From: Jannaschia sp. CCS1
GTDB lineage: Bacteria > Pseudomonadota > Alphaproteobacteria > Rhodobacterales > Rhodobacteraceae
Length of the DNA stretch: 64,000 bases
Direction: 5' to 3'
Assembly: GCF_000013565.1 (NCBI RefSeq)
Contig: NC_007802.1
Location: forward strand, 1,302,001 to 1,366,000
Shown here: positions 1-8,077 of the stretch, piece by piece
Layout of the letters: each line of letters opens with the position of its first letter
How positions within the stretch are numbered: position 1 is the first letter of the stretch
Program-made: the position numbers and the translations under genes
The notes under the pieces: generated by a model
Told to the model about the DNA's origin: nothing
The model's input: the letters and a program-made list of their open reading frames with translations, nothing else
Databases searched by the model: none

Positions 1-263
1 CAGACTTCGTGCGGCATCATGATCTGACCATTGATGGGGATTTTCCGCACAACACGTCTGGCGGGCAGTTGTCGGCGGGCCAGGCAGGCGCTGCGGGCGG
101 CTATATCGGCATGGTGGAAGCGGTGCGGCAGGTCACCGGGACCGCTGGCGGCACGCAGGTGGCAGATGCCAGGACGGCGATGGTGTCGGGGTTTGGCATG
201 ATCAACTATGACCGCGGGGTCTGTACCAGCGCCTCTATCCTGAAAACGGGGGGTCGGGCATGA
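1..263 (+). CDS. Thiolase / acetyl-CoA acetyltransferase-like protein, C-terminal end (partial)
   Basis: Only the last ~85 codons are in the window; the reading frame is open to the left edge, so the GTG at 9 is not a real start. The tail has a conserved thiolase C-terminal layout: an NTSGGQLSAGQAGAAGG stretch (the Asn-x-x-Gly-Gly region before the active-site loop), then GYIGMVEAVRQ. Thiolase-like proteins of the lipid-transfer/SCP2 type are commonly encoded next to a DUF35 zinc-ribbon/OB partner, and one starts here with a 4-base ATGA overlap. The role is probably C-C bond cleavage or formation on an acyl-CoA; the substrate cannot be read from this fragment. Confidence 0.75.
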   Translation, partial: DFVRHHDLTIDGDFPHNTSGGQLSAGQAGAAGGYIGMVEAVRQVTGTAGGTQVADARTAMVSGFGMINYDRGVCTSASILKTGGRA

Positions 264-1516
264 CCATTGAACTTACCCCTCCACCCAAAAAGAACCCGCA
301 GAAACGCTCCACCAGTGCGACCCGTCCGCCAGAGGCGCGGTCCCGTGCGGCGCTTGGCCTGAGCGCCGCCGCTGCTGAGGGACGCTTTGCGCTTCAGGTC
401 TGTGCGGAATGTCAGGCCGTGCAATACCCGCCGCGCGATGCCTGCGCGGCGTGCATCGGCACCGATTTGGTCTGGCAAGATATCTCCCCAGATGGCCACC
501 TGTTGGCCGAGACGACAATCCAGACCTCCACCAAGCTGTTTTTCCGCGAGCGGGCTCCCTGGCGAATGGGATCGGTCAAACTCACGGCGGGGCCCGTTGT
601 TCTGTGTCACGTTCACGGCGATTGCACCCGTGGCGGTCCAGTGAAGATATTGAACCGTTTGGATAAATCAGGCCAAGCCGTGCTAATCGCAATTCCCCCC
701 GAGAGGACCGAGCATATGGATGATGACCCCCAACTCCGCGCGATGTCCGCCAACCCCAAGCACCGTCGCATCCTGATCACCGACGCCTGGAACCCAAACA
801 CGCCCGCCTTGGCGAAGGCTCTGTTGGAGGCGGGGGCCGCGACGATCTTTGTGGGTGAAGCAGAAAGCTGGCGGCCCCATCCCAACCGCGACACGCTGGC
901 GGGGATGGAGAATGTGGACATCCTGCCGCTGGACGTGACCGACACGGCTTCGGTCCAGACACTTGCCGGAGAGATTGGCGGCAAGACCGACATCCTTATA
1001 AACAACGCCCGCTTCATGCGCCCGGGCGGCGTCCTGGCGCGCGGGGACACAGGGTTTGCCCGTGATGAGATGGAGGTGAATTACCTCGGGCTCATGCGGC
1101 TTGCGCAGGCCTTTGGTCCCGGCATGTGCGCGCGAATGGCAGATGGGGTGAACTCCGCCGCGGCCTGGGTCAACATTCTGTCCGCCCACGCGTTGTCCAA
1201 TGCGCCGGATTATGGGTGTTTCTCGGCCTCCAACGCCGCCGCCTACTCCCTCAGCCAATCGTTGCGTGGAGAGTTCCGCAGCGCCGGGCTGCGGGTCATG
1301 AACGTCTTTGTGGGACCGACGGACGATGATTGGTACGCCCCTTTGCCACCGCCCAAAGTGCTGCCCACAGGCCTGGCACGATCTGTCGTGGATGGTCTTC
1401 GCGACGGGCTGGAGGACGTCTGGTGCGGTGACATCGCCAAAGACATGCGCGACCGCTGGCGGCGTGATGCAAAGGTGCTGGAGCGGGAGATGACATTCGG
1501 GAGTGAAGGCGCATGA
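260..1516 (+). CDS. DUF35 zinc-ribbon/OB-fold protein fused to a degenerate SDR domain
   Basis: 418 residues in two modules. Residues ~35-150 are an acyl-CoA-associated DUF35 module: a zinc ribbon with Cys48, Cys51, Cys62 and Cys65 followed by an OB-fold-like segment. Residues ~168-400 are a short-chain dehydrogenase fold. The SDR hallmarks are missing: the TGxxxGxG loop reads TDAWNPN from Thr174, NNAG reads NNAR, and the YxxxK catalytic pair is Phe321...Asn325 in FSASN. The fold is recognisable but the catalytic Tyr and Lys are gone, so I infer a non-catalytic scaffold or ligand-binding role. It overlaps the thiolase by ATGA, and a G-rich ribosome site (GGGGGTCGGG) precedes the ATG. A stand-alone DUF35 protein would be about 130 residues, so this is a true fusion. 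Confidence 0.85.
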   Translation: MTIELTPPPKKNPQKRSTSATRPPEARSRAALGLSAAAAEGRFALQVCAECQAVQYPPRDACAACIGTDLVWQDISPDGHLLAETTIQTSTKLFFRERAPWRMGSVKLTAGPVVLCHVHGDCTRGGPVKILNRLDKSGQAVLIAIPPERTEHMDDDPQLRAMSANPKHRRILITDAWNPNTPALAKALLEAGAATIFVGEAESWRPHPNRDTLAGMENVDILPLDVTDTASVQTLAGEIGGKTDILINNARFMRPGGVLARGDTGFARDEMEVNYLGLMRLAQAFGPGMCARMADGVNSAAAWVNILSAHALSNAPDYGCFSASNAAAYSLSQSLRGEFRSAGLRVMNVFVGPTDDDWYAPLPPPKVLPTGLARSVVDGLRDGLEDVWCGDIAKDMRDRWRRDAKVLEREMTFGSEGA

Positions 1517-2289
1517 GCAACCTTGAAAGTTTGGCTGCGGACATCACCGCCGGCACCGTGCGCATCGTCGATCTGACCCACACATTGGACCCAGATTTTC
1601 CGGTTATCATCTTGCCGCCGGAATTCGGCCAATGTGCCCGGTTTCGCATGGAAGAGATCAGCGCCTACGACCATCGCGGGCCAGCGTGGAAGTGGCACAA
1701 CCTGACCTTGTCCGAGCATACGGGCACCCATTTCGACGCGCCGTCGCACTGGATATCTGGCCGTGATGTGCCCAACGGCTCGGTCGATGAAATCCCGGTG
1801 GAGGCGTTTGTCGGCCCGGTCGTGGTCATCGATTGCTCGGCGGGCGCTGCGGCAGACGATGATTTTGAGCTGACGCCAGAGGTTATCGAGGCGTGGGAGG
1901 CGGAGCACGGGGTGATCCCGATAGGTGCGTGGGTGTTGATGCGCACCGACTGGTCCAAACGATCCGGCGCGGCGTATCTGAACATGCGCGAGGATGGTCC
2001 ACATTCCCCCGGGCCGACCCCGGATGGCATTCGGTTCCTGGTTGAGCAGCGCGATATTCGAGGCTTTGGCACGGAGACCGTTGGCACAGATGCGGGGCAG
2101 GGGTCGCATTACACGCCGCCCTATCCGGCGCATTACGTCCTGCACGGTGCGGGGAAGTACGGGCTTCAGTGCCTCGCAAACCTTGACCAATTGCCGCCCA
2201 CTGGCGCCGTGCTGATTGCGCCGCCGCTCAAGATCAAGAACGGCACCGGCAGCCCGCTGCGTGTTCTGGCGATGGTGCCAAACCCATAA
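1513..2289 (+). CDS. Cyclase family protein (kynurenine formamidase-like metal hydrolase)
   Basis: 258 residues, the usual length for the cyclase/KynB-like fold. The metal-binding signature HxGTHxDxPxH is complete at His69, His73, Asp75 and His79. Members hydrolyse formamides, lactones or isatin-type rings with divalent metal. The start overlaps the preceding stop (ATGA), so it is the third gene of the thiolase/DUF35 operon and probably acts on a ring-opening or lactone intermediate of that pathway. The exact substrate is unknown; no kynurenine-pathway genes are nearby, so I do not call it kynB. It ends 2 bases before the convergent TRAP gene. Confidence 0.85.
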   Translation: MSNLESLAADITAGTVRIVDLTHTLDPDFPVIILPPEFGQCARFRMEEISAYDHRGPAWKWHNLTLSEHTGTHFDAPSHWISGRDVPNGSVDEIPVEAFVGPVVVIDCSAGAAADDDFELTPEVIEAWEAEHGVIPIGAWVLMRTDWSKRSGAAYLNMREDGPHSPGPTPDGIRFLVEQRDIRGFGTETVGTDAGQGSHYTPPYPAHYVLHGAGKYGLQCLANLDQLPPTGAVLIAPPLKIKNGTGSPLRVLAMVPNP

Positions 2290-2291
2290 GG

Positions 2292-3605
2292 CTACATCTG
2301 GCTTGGCAGGAACAGAACCAGGCCAGGCAGCGCCAGCAAAAGCAGCAGTCGCACGATATCAGCCATCCAGAACGGTGTGACCGCCCTGAAGATGGTGCCG
2401 GTGGACACGTCGCCCACCACGCCTTTCAACACGAAAACGTTCAGGCCCACAGGTGGGGTGATCAGGCTGATCTCCACCACCACGACGACGACGATGCCGA
2501 ACCAGACCGGATCGAACCCCAGGCCTGTGACGACCGGGAAGAAGATCGGCACCGTCAGCAGCAGCATCGAAAGGCTCTCGAACACGCAGCCCAGGACGAT
2601 GTAGATCAGCATGATGAGTGCCATGACGGCCCAGGGGGCGAGGTTGTAGGTTGTCACCAATTCGGACAGGCCCTGCGGCAGGCCCGCGACGTTGACGAAG
2701 TTTGAGAAAATCCAAGCGCCGATCAGGACCGCGAAGAGTGATGCGGTTGTCTTTGAGGTTTCGACCAATACCTCAACCGTGTCCGCGAAAGACAGGCGGC
2801 GCCGCGCGAGCGCGATCAGGAACGCGCCCATGGCGCCCATTCCGGCGGCTTCCGTGGGGGAGAAGGTCAGGTTCAGCGGCGCCACGTCGAACACGCCGTA
2901 AAGCCCGCCGATAACGAGGAAGAAAAGCAACAGGACCGCCCAAACCTCTCGCAGGCTTTTCAAGCGCGCGGGCAGCGGTGTTCTGGGGCCAGCGGGGCCA
3001 CTTTCCGGCTTGCGCCAAACGGAAAACCTGACCGCGCCGAGGTAGAAAACGATGCCAAGCGCCCCGGGGATGATCCCCGCAATGAACAGCTGGCCGATGG
3101 AGGTCTCGGTCAGCAGGCCATAGATGACAAGGATCACAGAGGGCGGGATCAGGATGCCGAGCGTGCCACCTGCCGCGATGGAGGCCGTGGCCAGCCCATC
3201 GGCATAGCCGTGGCGGCGCATCTCGGGCATTGCGACTTTGGACATCGTGGCGGCCGTGGCGAGAGAGGAGCCCGAGATGGCAGCAAACCCGCCACAGGCC
3301 ACGATTGTTGCCATTGCCAGCCCGCCACGCAAATGGCCAAGGAAGGCATTGGAGGCGGCATAAAGCTCTCGGCTGATGCCCGCCTTGTTGACGAACAGAC
3401 CCATCAGGATGAACAGCGGCACGACCGACAGGCCATAATTCTGGCTGGTGTCGATGATCAGCCGCGCGACCATGGAGATGGAGGCGCGGAAATTGCTGTC
3501 GATCATGAAGCCTATCATGCCGACGAACCCCATCGCGAAGGCGATTGGCAGGCGTAGCAAGACAAGCGCCAGGACGGCCACGAACCCGATCAGACCCTCA
3601 AACAT
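2292..3605 (-). CDS. TRAP transporter large permease (DctM family)
   Basis: About 437 residues from the ATG at 3605 (MFEGLIGFVAVLA). A longer frame to 3662 adds a non-hydrophobic, arginine/cysteine-bearing leader and is rejected. The protein is almost wholly hydrophobic, with about a dozen membrane segments and the family-typical glycine/proline-rich motifs, for example GGTLGILIPPS and the C-terminal ITPPVGLNVFVLKG. It forms the Na+-coupled translocation channel with the small subunit, whose gene it overlaps by 8 bases. It is the last gene of a DctP-DctQ-DctM operon read leftwards. Confidence 0.93.
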   Translation of the reverse strand: MFEGLIGFVAVLALVLLRLPIAFAMGFVGMIGFMIDSNFRASISMVARLIIDTSQNYGLSVVPLFILMGLFVNKAGISRELYAASNAFLGHLRGGLAMATIVACGGFAAISGSSLATAATMSKVAMPEMRRHGYADGLATASIAAGGTLGILIPPSVILVIYGLLTETSIGQLFIAGIIPGALGIVFYLGAVRFSVWRKPESGPAGPRTPLPARLKSLREVWAVLLLFFLVIGGLYGVFDVAPLNLTFSPTEAAGMGAMGAFLIALARRRLSFADTVEVLVETSKTTASLFAVLIGAWIFSNFVNVAGLPQGLSELVTTYNLAPWAVMALIMLIYIVLGCVFESLSMLLLTVPIFFPVVTGLGFDPVWFGIVVVVVVEISLITPPVGLNVFVLKGVVGDVSTGTIFRAVTPFWMADIVRLLLLLALPGLVLFLPSQM

Positions 3606-4110
3606 CAGATGGCACCAGTTGTGGCGCAAAGGCCCACATGAGCCCGCGCAAAATGAGGACAAGGGCGGTGATGCCGATCATGACGGCAATGAACCAGCCG
3701 AGATAATGCACGGACAGTCCAAGATATTCCATGACGTCCCCGTAAGATCTGCTGCGTTCGGCCAAGACCCAGACGCGCTGCGTGGGCCGGATCAACATCA
3801 CCCCGCAGGCCAGGTCCACCATCGCATTCCGCCAGCGCGCCAGGTTGAACCTGTTGAAAAATCCATCCAGGAGATCAACGCTGATCTGCCCCCCACGTGC
3901 GGACAGGATCGGCATCACCGAGAAGACAGTGACGGCCATCAGCACCCGCGTCAGGTCCGCGCGGGTCTCGATCGGGGCGTTGAAGATCGAGCGCAACATC
4001 ACGTCGGTGAAGGTGATGACCATCAGCGCGAACAGCGCCAGCGCCGCCATTGCGGTCGGCACTTGAACAACACGTTTGAAGAGGGTGGACACGGGCGAAC
4101 GCTCCGTCAA
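3598..4110 (-). CDS. TRAP transporter small permease (DctQ family)
   Basis: 170 residues with four hydrophobic segments (around 20-40, 55-75, 95-115 and 135-155) and the RGGQISVDL motif typical of DctQ after the second helix. It partners the large permease in the inner membrane. The frame opens with TTG at 4110; a GTG at 4092 with an upstream GGAG is an alternative start that would shorten it by six residues. It is separated from the binding-protein gene by a 47-base gap holding a strong stem-loop. Confidence 0.88.
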   Translation of the reverse strand: MTERSPVSTLFKRVVQVPTAMAALALFALMVITFTDVMLRSIFNAPIETRADLTRVLMAVTVFSVMPILSARGGQISVDLLDGFFNRFNLARWRNAMVDLACGVMLIRPTQRVWVLAERSRSYGDVMEYLGLSVHYLGWFIAVMIGITALVLILRGLMWAFAPQLVPSDV

Positions 4111-4116
4111 AGACAG

Positions 4117-4143
4117 GGCCCCGCCGATTTTGGCGGCGGGGCC
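4117..4143 (-). other. Stem-loop between TRAP binding-protein and permease genes
   Basis: A perfect 10-bp inverted repeat (GGCCCCGCCG / CGGCGGGGCC) with a 7-base loop lies between the dctP stop and the dctQ start. No good T-run follows in the direction of transcription. It is therefore more likely an mRNA-stabilising or partial-termination element than a full terminator, favouring binding-protein expression over permease. Confidence 0.6.
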
Positions 4144-4157
4144 AGGAGAAGCGGCGC

Positions 4158-5177
4158 TTATTCGGCAGACACTTCTGCCATTGCATCGACGACCAGCTGA
4201 TACGCGGCCTCGGCATCGACCCCGGCTTCGGACAGCTCAGCCAGCACGCCTTCGCGCACCGTTGCGGCGATCTCCGCGAAAGCGGCCTGATCTTCGGCGC
4301 TGGCTTCCACGGAGGTGGTGCCGTCCCCCATGGCCTCATAGGCCAGTTGATCGGACAGATCCCACGCGGCACCGGCCATGCGGCTGGCAGGCTCACCCAG
4401 GACCTGCTCGGCCAGGGCGGTTTGGACATCCTCAGGCAGGCCGTCAAAGGTTTCCTGGCTCATGATGATGGCGAAGGAGCCGCGATAGAAGCCACCGGGC
4501 ATTTCGTAGAGGGCAGGGGCGACTTCATTCAGGCGAAAGCCGATGCGCTCGCCCACGTTCATCGCCACGGCATCTGCGGCACCGGACTCAAGGGTTTCAT
4601 AGACCTGCGGGGCAGGGACGTTCACGCCCACCAGCCCGATGGCAGAGCCAACGTTGCCAGCCACGCCCCCGCCGATGCGGGTACGAAGACCGTCCAGGTC
4701 AGCCAACGCATAGGCAGGTTCGCGAAGGTGCAACTGACCCGGGCCGTGGGTGTTCAACGCGACGACGATCACGCCTCGGTGCTCATCCAGAGCGGCCAGA
4801 TGCGCCTCATGGGCGCGCCAGTAAGCGACGGACGCCGCCTCTGCGCTGCCGGTGTAGCCGGGCAACTCGATCAACTGCGTGCCGACGAAACGGCCGGGTT
4901 GATAGCCGTGGAAGATGATGGCCATGTCGGCCGCGCCATCCAGCACCAAGTCCATCTGTGCAGGCGGCGGGGCGAGACCGGACACCAACTCACCAGTGAC
5001 GGCCCCATCGGTGGCATCTTCGATCATCTCGATCAGGCCGCCGAAGATATTGGTGTTGATGCCGTGGGTGGGTGGCAGCCAGGTCGAAATGCGCAGGGTC
5101 GTGTCCTGAGCCAAAGCGGGGGCGGTCAGCGCGACGCTGACGAGGGCGGCACAGGCCCATCCTCTGGAAAAATTCAT
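4158..5177 (-). CDS. TRAP transporter substrate-binding protein (DctP family)
   Basis: 339 residues with a Sec signal peptide ending ALTAPALAQ, so it is periplasmic. The mature part has the DctP fold: ligand strand near the N-terminus (LRISTWLPPTHG), a central RIGGGV segment carrying the arginine that normally salt-bridges a carboxylate ligand, and a long C-terminal helix region. The ATG at 5177 is preceded by GGGAG. The likely ligand is an aromatic or other organic acid used by the neighbouring catabolic genes; this is inferred from context and from the shared MarR operator, not from binding-site residues. Confidence 0.9.
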   Translation of the reverse strand: MNFSRGWACAALVSVALTAPALAQDTTLRISTWLPPTHGINTNIFGGLIEMIEDATDGAVTGELVSGLAPPPAQMDLVLDGAADMAIIFHGYQPGRFVGTQLIELPGYTGSAEAASVAYWRAHEAHLAALDEHRGVIVVALNTHGPGQLHLREPAYALADLDGLRTRIGGGVAGNVGSAIGLVGVNVPAPQVYETLESGAADAVAMNVGERIGFRLNEVAPALYEMPGGFYRGSFAIIMSQETFDGLPEDVQTALAEQVLGEPASRMAGAAWDLSDQLAYEAMGDGTTSVEASAEDQAAFAEIAATVREGVLAELSEAGVDAEAAYQLVVDAMAEVSAE

Positions 5178-5236
5178 GTCGTTACTCCCTATTCAAAGAC
5201 GCATCGTTGCCCGGATTCTTTCCCATCCGGCGATTT

Positions 5237-5274
5237 ATATGAAAAATCATATGCATTTGCATGCACCCTGTCTA
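5237..5274 (-). promoter_or_regulatory. Promoter and MarR-type operator of the TRAP operon
   Basis: On the minus strand a -35 TAGACA (5274-5269) and a -10 TATGAT (5251-5246) are spaced by exactly 17 bases. The -10 lies inside a palindrome ATATGA-N4-TCATAT at 5237-5252. The same palindrome occurs at 5779-5794 on the other side of the marR gene, also on a -10. MarR proteins bind 16-20 bp palindromes of this kind and repress by covering the -10, so this is a strong candidate operator for the adjacent regulator. The -35 overlaps the last codons of marR. Confidence 0.75.
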
Positions 5275-5742
5275 GTCTGGCCCTTTGCTCTCTTCCAGAT
5301 GGGCCAGCAGCGTTTTGAGAACGGGCTTGATCCGTGCCGCGTCCGTGTCTGCGATTTTTGAGAGAACTCCGGTTTCATGCTGTTTCGCCGCGGCCACCAG
5401 GCGGTGGGCTATTCCTGCACCCTTGTCGGTCAACTCGATCCGCACCCGCCGTTTGTCCGTCTGATCCGATGTGCGCCGCACTAGACCGCGCTTGTCCATC
5501 TGATCAATGACCTTCGTCATCCGGGACTGTTCCATCAACGCACGGTTTGCCAGTTCGGTGATCATCGCGCCGTCGCGGTCATAGAGACACGCCAGCACGC
5601 GCCATTCCGGCACACGCAGACCTGCCTCGCGGACCGAGGCGTGGAATTGACCACTCGCGCGCTCGCTCGCAGCCGCCAGCAAGTACAACAGGTAGTCGTC
5701 TACGAAGCCTGCATCTGCGCTATCTTGGGGACCATCGGCCAT
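5272..5742 (-). CDS. MarR family transcriptional regulator
   Basis: 156 residues from the ATG at 5742 (GAGGG upstream); a GTG at 5757 would add five residues with no ribosome site. The winged-helix domain covers ~30-115, with the helix-turn-helix around MITELANRALMEQSRMTKVIDQMDKRGLVRR and a basic wing (TDKRRVRIELTDKG). MarR proteins are usually dimeric repressors released by small aromatic acids. The gene sits between the TRAP operon and the dioxygenase operon, with identical palindromes at both promoters. The simplest reading is that one aromatic ligand derepresses its own import and oxidation. Confidence 0.92.
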   Translation of the reverse strand: MADGPQDSADAGFVDDYLLYLLAAASERASGQFHASVREAGLRVPEWRVLACLYDRDGAMITELANRALMEQSRMTKVIDQMDKRGLVRRTSDQTDKRRVRIELTDKGAGIAHRLVAAAKQHETGVLSKIADTDAARIKPVLKTLLAHLEESKGPD

Positions 5743-5766
5743 GTCTGACGCCCTCACAGCAAAGTC

Positions 5767-5795
5767 TTGACAGAATATATATGAAAATTCATATT
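5767..5795 (+). promoter_or_regulatory. Promoter and MarR-type operator of the dioxygenase operon
   Basis: TTGACA at 5767-5772 and CATATT at 5790-5795 are spaced by 17 bases. The palindrome ATATGA-N4-TCATAT at 5779-5794 covers the spacer and -10. It has the same two half-sites as the site at 5237-5252. Transcription would begin near 5802, which rules out the upstream ATG at 5781 (inside the operator) and supports a start at 5802 or 5814 for the reductase. Confidence 0.75.
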
Positions 5796-5813
5796 AATTT
5801 GATGGACAAGTCA

Positions 5814-6749
5814 ATGATACCCTTCACAGTCACCGAGAAGACCGCTCTGACAAAGCGCATTTCCGCGTTCACATTGCAACCCGCAGATGGGGCGCGACCG
5901 TTGGGCTGGGCCGCGGGGGCCCATGTTGACGTGGATCTGGGGGAGGTGGGGGCGCGGTCTTATTCCCTTATTTCTTGGCCCGGAGTGGATACGAATTGCT
6001 ACCGGATCGCCGTGCAACGTGAAGAAAACGGCACCGGGGGCAGCGCTGCGATGCATGCGCTTTCGGTTGGTGCGACGGTTCCGATCTCTGCCCCCAAAAA
6101 CAGTTTCGCACTTGAGGATACAGACGATCCGGTCGCGCTCATTGCGGGCGGCATCGGCATCACGCCGTTGATCTCCATGGCGACAGAATTGCTGCAAGCC
6201 GGACGCCTGTTTGTGCTGCATTATGCGGGCCGGTCCGCTGAGGTTGTAGCTTATGAGCCTGAACTGGCGCAGATGTTGGGTGATAGGCTGATCAGCCATT
6301 TCGACGATACCACGCCGCTGGATTTGCCCGCGACACTGGCCATCCTGACCGACCATCGCCTCTATGTTTGCGGCCCCCGTGGTATGATTGATGCGACGCG
6401 CATTGCCGCCGAGGCCGCCGATATCCCTGGGTCCCGTGTCCATTTGGAGCTGTTCGCCAGCCCGGACGCGGATGGTGACGACGCCGCGTTCGAGGTCGAG
6501 ATATCATCTACCGGGAATGTCTACACCGTGCCCCCCAACGTCTCCATTATAGAGGCGCTGGAGGCGGAGGGCGTCGATCTTATGTATGATTGCCAGCGTG
6601 GCGATTGCGGCATTTGCCAGGTGGATGTGCTGGATGGCACGCCCGATCACCGTGACGTGGTGTTGAGCGATGCGGAAAAGCAAAGCGGCAAGGTCATGCA
6701 AATCTGTGTCAGCCGGGCGCTGTCCAAGCGCCTTGTTCTGGATATCTGA
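5814..6749 (+). CDS. Oxygenase reductase with flavin, NADH and plant-type [2Fe-2S] domains
   Basis: 311 residues from the ATG at 5814; in-frame ATGs at 5781 and 5802 lie in or at the edge of the promoter. Domain order is flavin-binding barrel (RSYS motif), NAD-binding domain (GGIGITPL) and a C-terminal plant-type ferredoxin with ligands Cys260, Cys265, Cys268 and Cys298. This is the phthalate-dioxygenase-reductase / vanillate-demethylase-reductase arrangement. It passes electrons from NAD(P)H to the Rieske oxygenase encoded next. It is the first gene of a four-gene operon. Confidence 0.92.
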   Translation: MIPFTVTEKTALTKRISAFTLQPADGARPLGWAAGAHVDVDLGEVGARSYSLISWPGVDTNCYRIAVQREENGTGGSAAMHALSVGATVPISAPKNSFALEDTDDPVALIAGGIGITPLISMATELLQAGRLFVLHYAGRSAEVVAYEPELAQMLGDRLISHFDDTTPLDLPATLAILTDHRLYVCGPRGMIDATRIAAEAADIPGSRVHLELFASPDADGDDAAFEVEISSTGNVYTVPPNVSIIEALEAEGVDLMYDCQRGDCGICQVDVLDGTPDHRDVVLSDAEKQSGKVMQICVSRALSKRLVLDI

Positions 6750-6766
6750 GGGGGGAGAGAAGAGTG

Positions 6767-8077
6767 ATGACACCCGATCAAATCCGGGGCCTCGTGCAAG
6801 GCCACCAGGTCCACCGCGATGTCTACACCAGCCAGGACGTCTACCGCGCAGAGATGCGGCACCTGTTCGCCAACACCTGGGTCTTTGTCGGCCACGACAG
6901 TCAGACGCCGGGCAAGGGCGACTATATCACCACGCAGATCGGCGATCAGCCGGTTATTCAAGTGCGCCATTCCGATGGAGAGATCAAAGTCCTCCACAAT
7001 CGCTGCCCCCACAAAGGCACAAAGATTGCGATTGATCGACAGGGCAACACCGGTAAGTTCTTTCGATGCCCCTACCATGCCTGGAGCTTCAAGACAGATG
7101 GCTGCCCTTTGGCGATCCCGCTGAAGAAGGGGTATGAAGGCACCGGCCTGCAACAGACGGAAAATGCGGGCGGCATCAAGCCTGTGGGTGCGGTGCACGT
7201 GTATCGCGGCTTCGTCTTCGCGCGTCTGGCGTCTGAGGGGATCGGGTTCGAGGCGTTTTTCGGCGATAGTCTCAGTTCTATCGACAACATGGTTGACCGC
7301 GCGCCAGAGGGGCGGCTGGAAGTCTCAGGACCGCCGCTGCGCTACATGCATAAGTGCAACTGGAAAATGCTGGTCGAAAACCAGACCGATACCTGTCACC
7401 CGATGGTGGCGCATGAAAGTTCGGCCGGGACTGCGATTGATATCTTCAAGTCCATGGGCGAGCCCGAGCCGCGCCCCGCTGCGATGCAGATCATAGCCCC
7501 CTTCATGTCGGCCTATGAGTTCTTTGAGGAGATGGGCATTCGCACCTGGCCCAACGGCCATGGGCACACCGGTGTCAACATGTCGATCCACTCCAACTAT
7601 GATGCCTTTCCCGGATATTTTGACGCGATGACAAAGGCCTACGGGGAGGATCGCGCCAAGGCTATTCTGGATGAGAACCGCCATAACACCGTTTATTTCC
7701 CGAATGTGATGGTCAAAGCGCCATTGGCACAATTGCGCAACTTCATCCCCATGGGCCCGAACAAGACGCTGGTGGAAAGCTATGTCTATCGCCCCGTGGG
7801 TGCGCCCGATGAGATGACCGCCATGTCGGCAATGTATAACCGGATGATCAATGCGCCGACCTCCATCGTCGGGCACGATGACCTGGAGATGTACGAGCGT
7901 GCGCAGGAGGGTCTGATGTCCAACGGGCTGGAGTGGGTGAACCTGCAACGCCTATACGAGGAAGATGAAGATTTCAGCGAAGAGGCGGTTGAGAACGGCA
8001 CGACCGAGCGGCAAATGCGCAATCAGTTCAACGCCTGGGTCAAGTTCATGACCGTGGACGCGGAGGCTGCGCCATGA
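6767..8077 (+). CDS. Rieske non-haem iron aromatic ring-hydroxylating dioxygenase, large (alpha) subunit
   Basis: 436 residues, the typical length. The Rieske [2Fe-2S] ligands are Cys80-x-His82 and Cys101-x2-His104. The mononuclear iron site shows Asp208, His211 and His216 (TDTCHPMVAH); Asp208 would be the residue bridging to the neighbouring Rieske centre. It adds O2 across or beside an aromatic ring, using electrons from the reductase. The ATG at 6767 is better placed than the GTG at 6764 relative to the GGGGGGAGAG site. It overlaps the beta-subunit gene by ATGA. The substrate is undetermined. Confidence 0.93.
   Translation: MTPDQIRGLVQGHQVHRDVYTSQDVYRAEMRHLFANTWVFVGHDSQTPGKGDYITTQIGDQPVIQVRHSDGEIKVLHNRCPHKGTKIAIDRQGNTGKFFRCPYHAWSFKTDGCPLAIPLKKGYEGTGLQQTENAGGIKPVGAVHVYRGFVFARLASEGIGFEAFFGDSLSSIDNMVDRAPEGRLEVSGPPLRYMHKCNWKMLVENQTDTCHPMVAHESSAGTAIDIFKSMGEPEPRPAAMQIIAPFMSAYEFFEEMGIRTWPNGHGHTGVNMSIHSNYDAFPGYFDAMTKAYGEDRAKAILDENRHNTVYFPNVMVKAPLAQLRNFIPMGPNKTLVESYVYRPVGAPDEMTAMSAMYNRMINAPTSIVGHDDLEMYERAQEGLMSNGLEWVNLQRLYEEDEDFSEEAVENGTTERQMRNQFNAWVKFMTVDAEAAP

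Noticed and set aside
5781-5813. Upstream ATG start for the oxygenase reductase
   Set aside because: It lies within the -10/operator, so transcripts would not contain it; 5814 (or 5802) is preferred.
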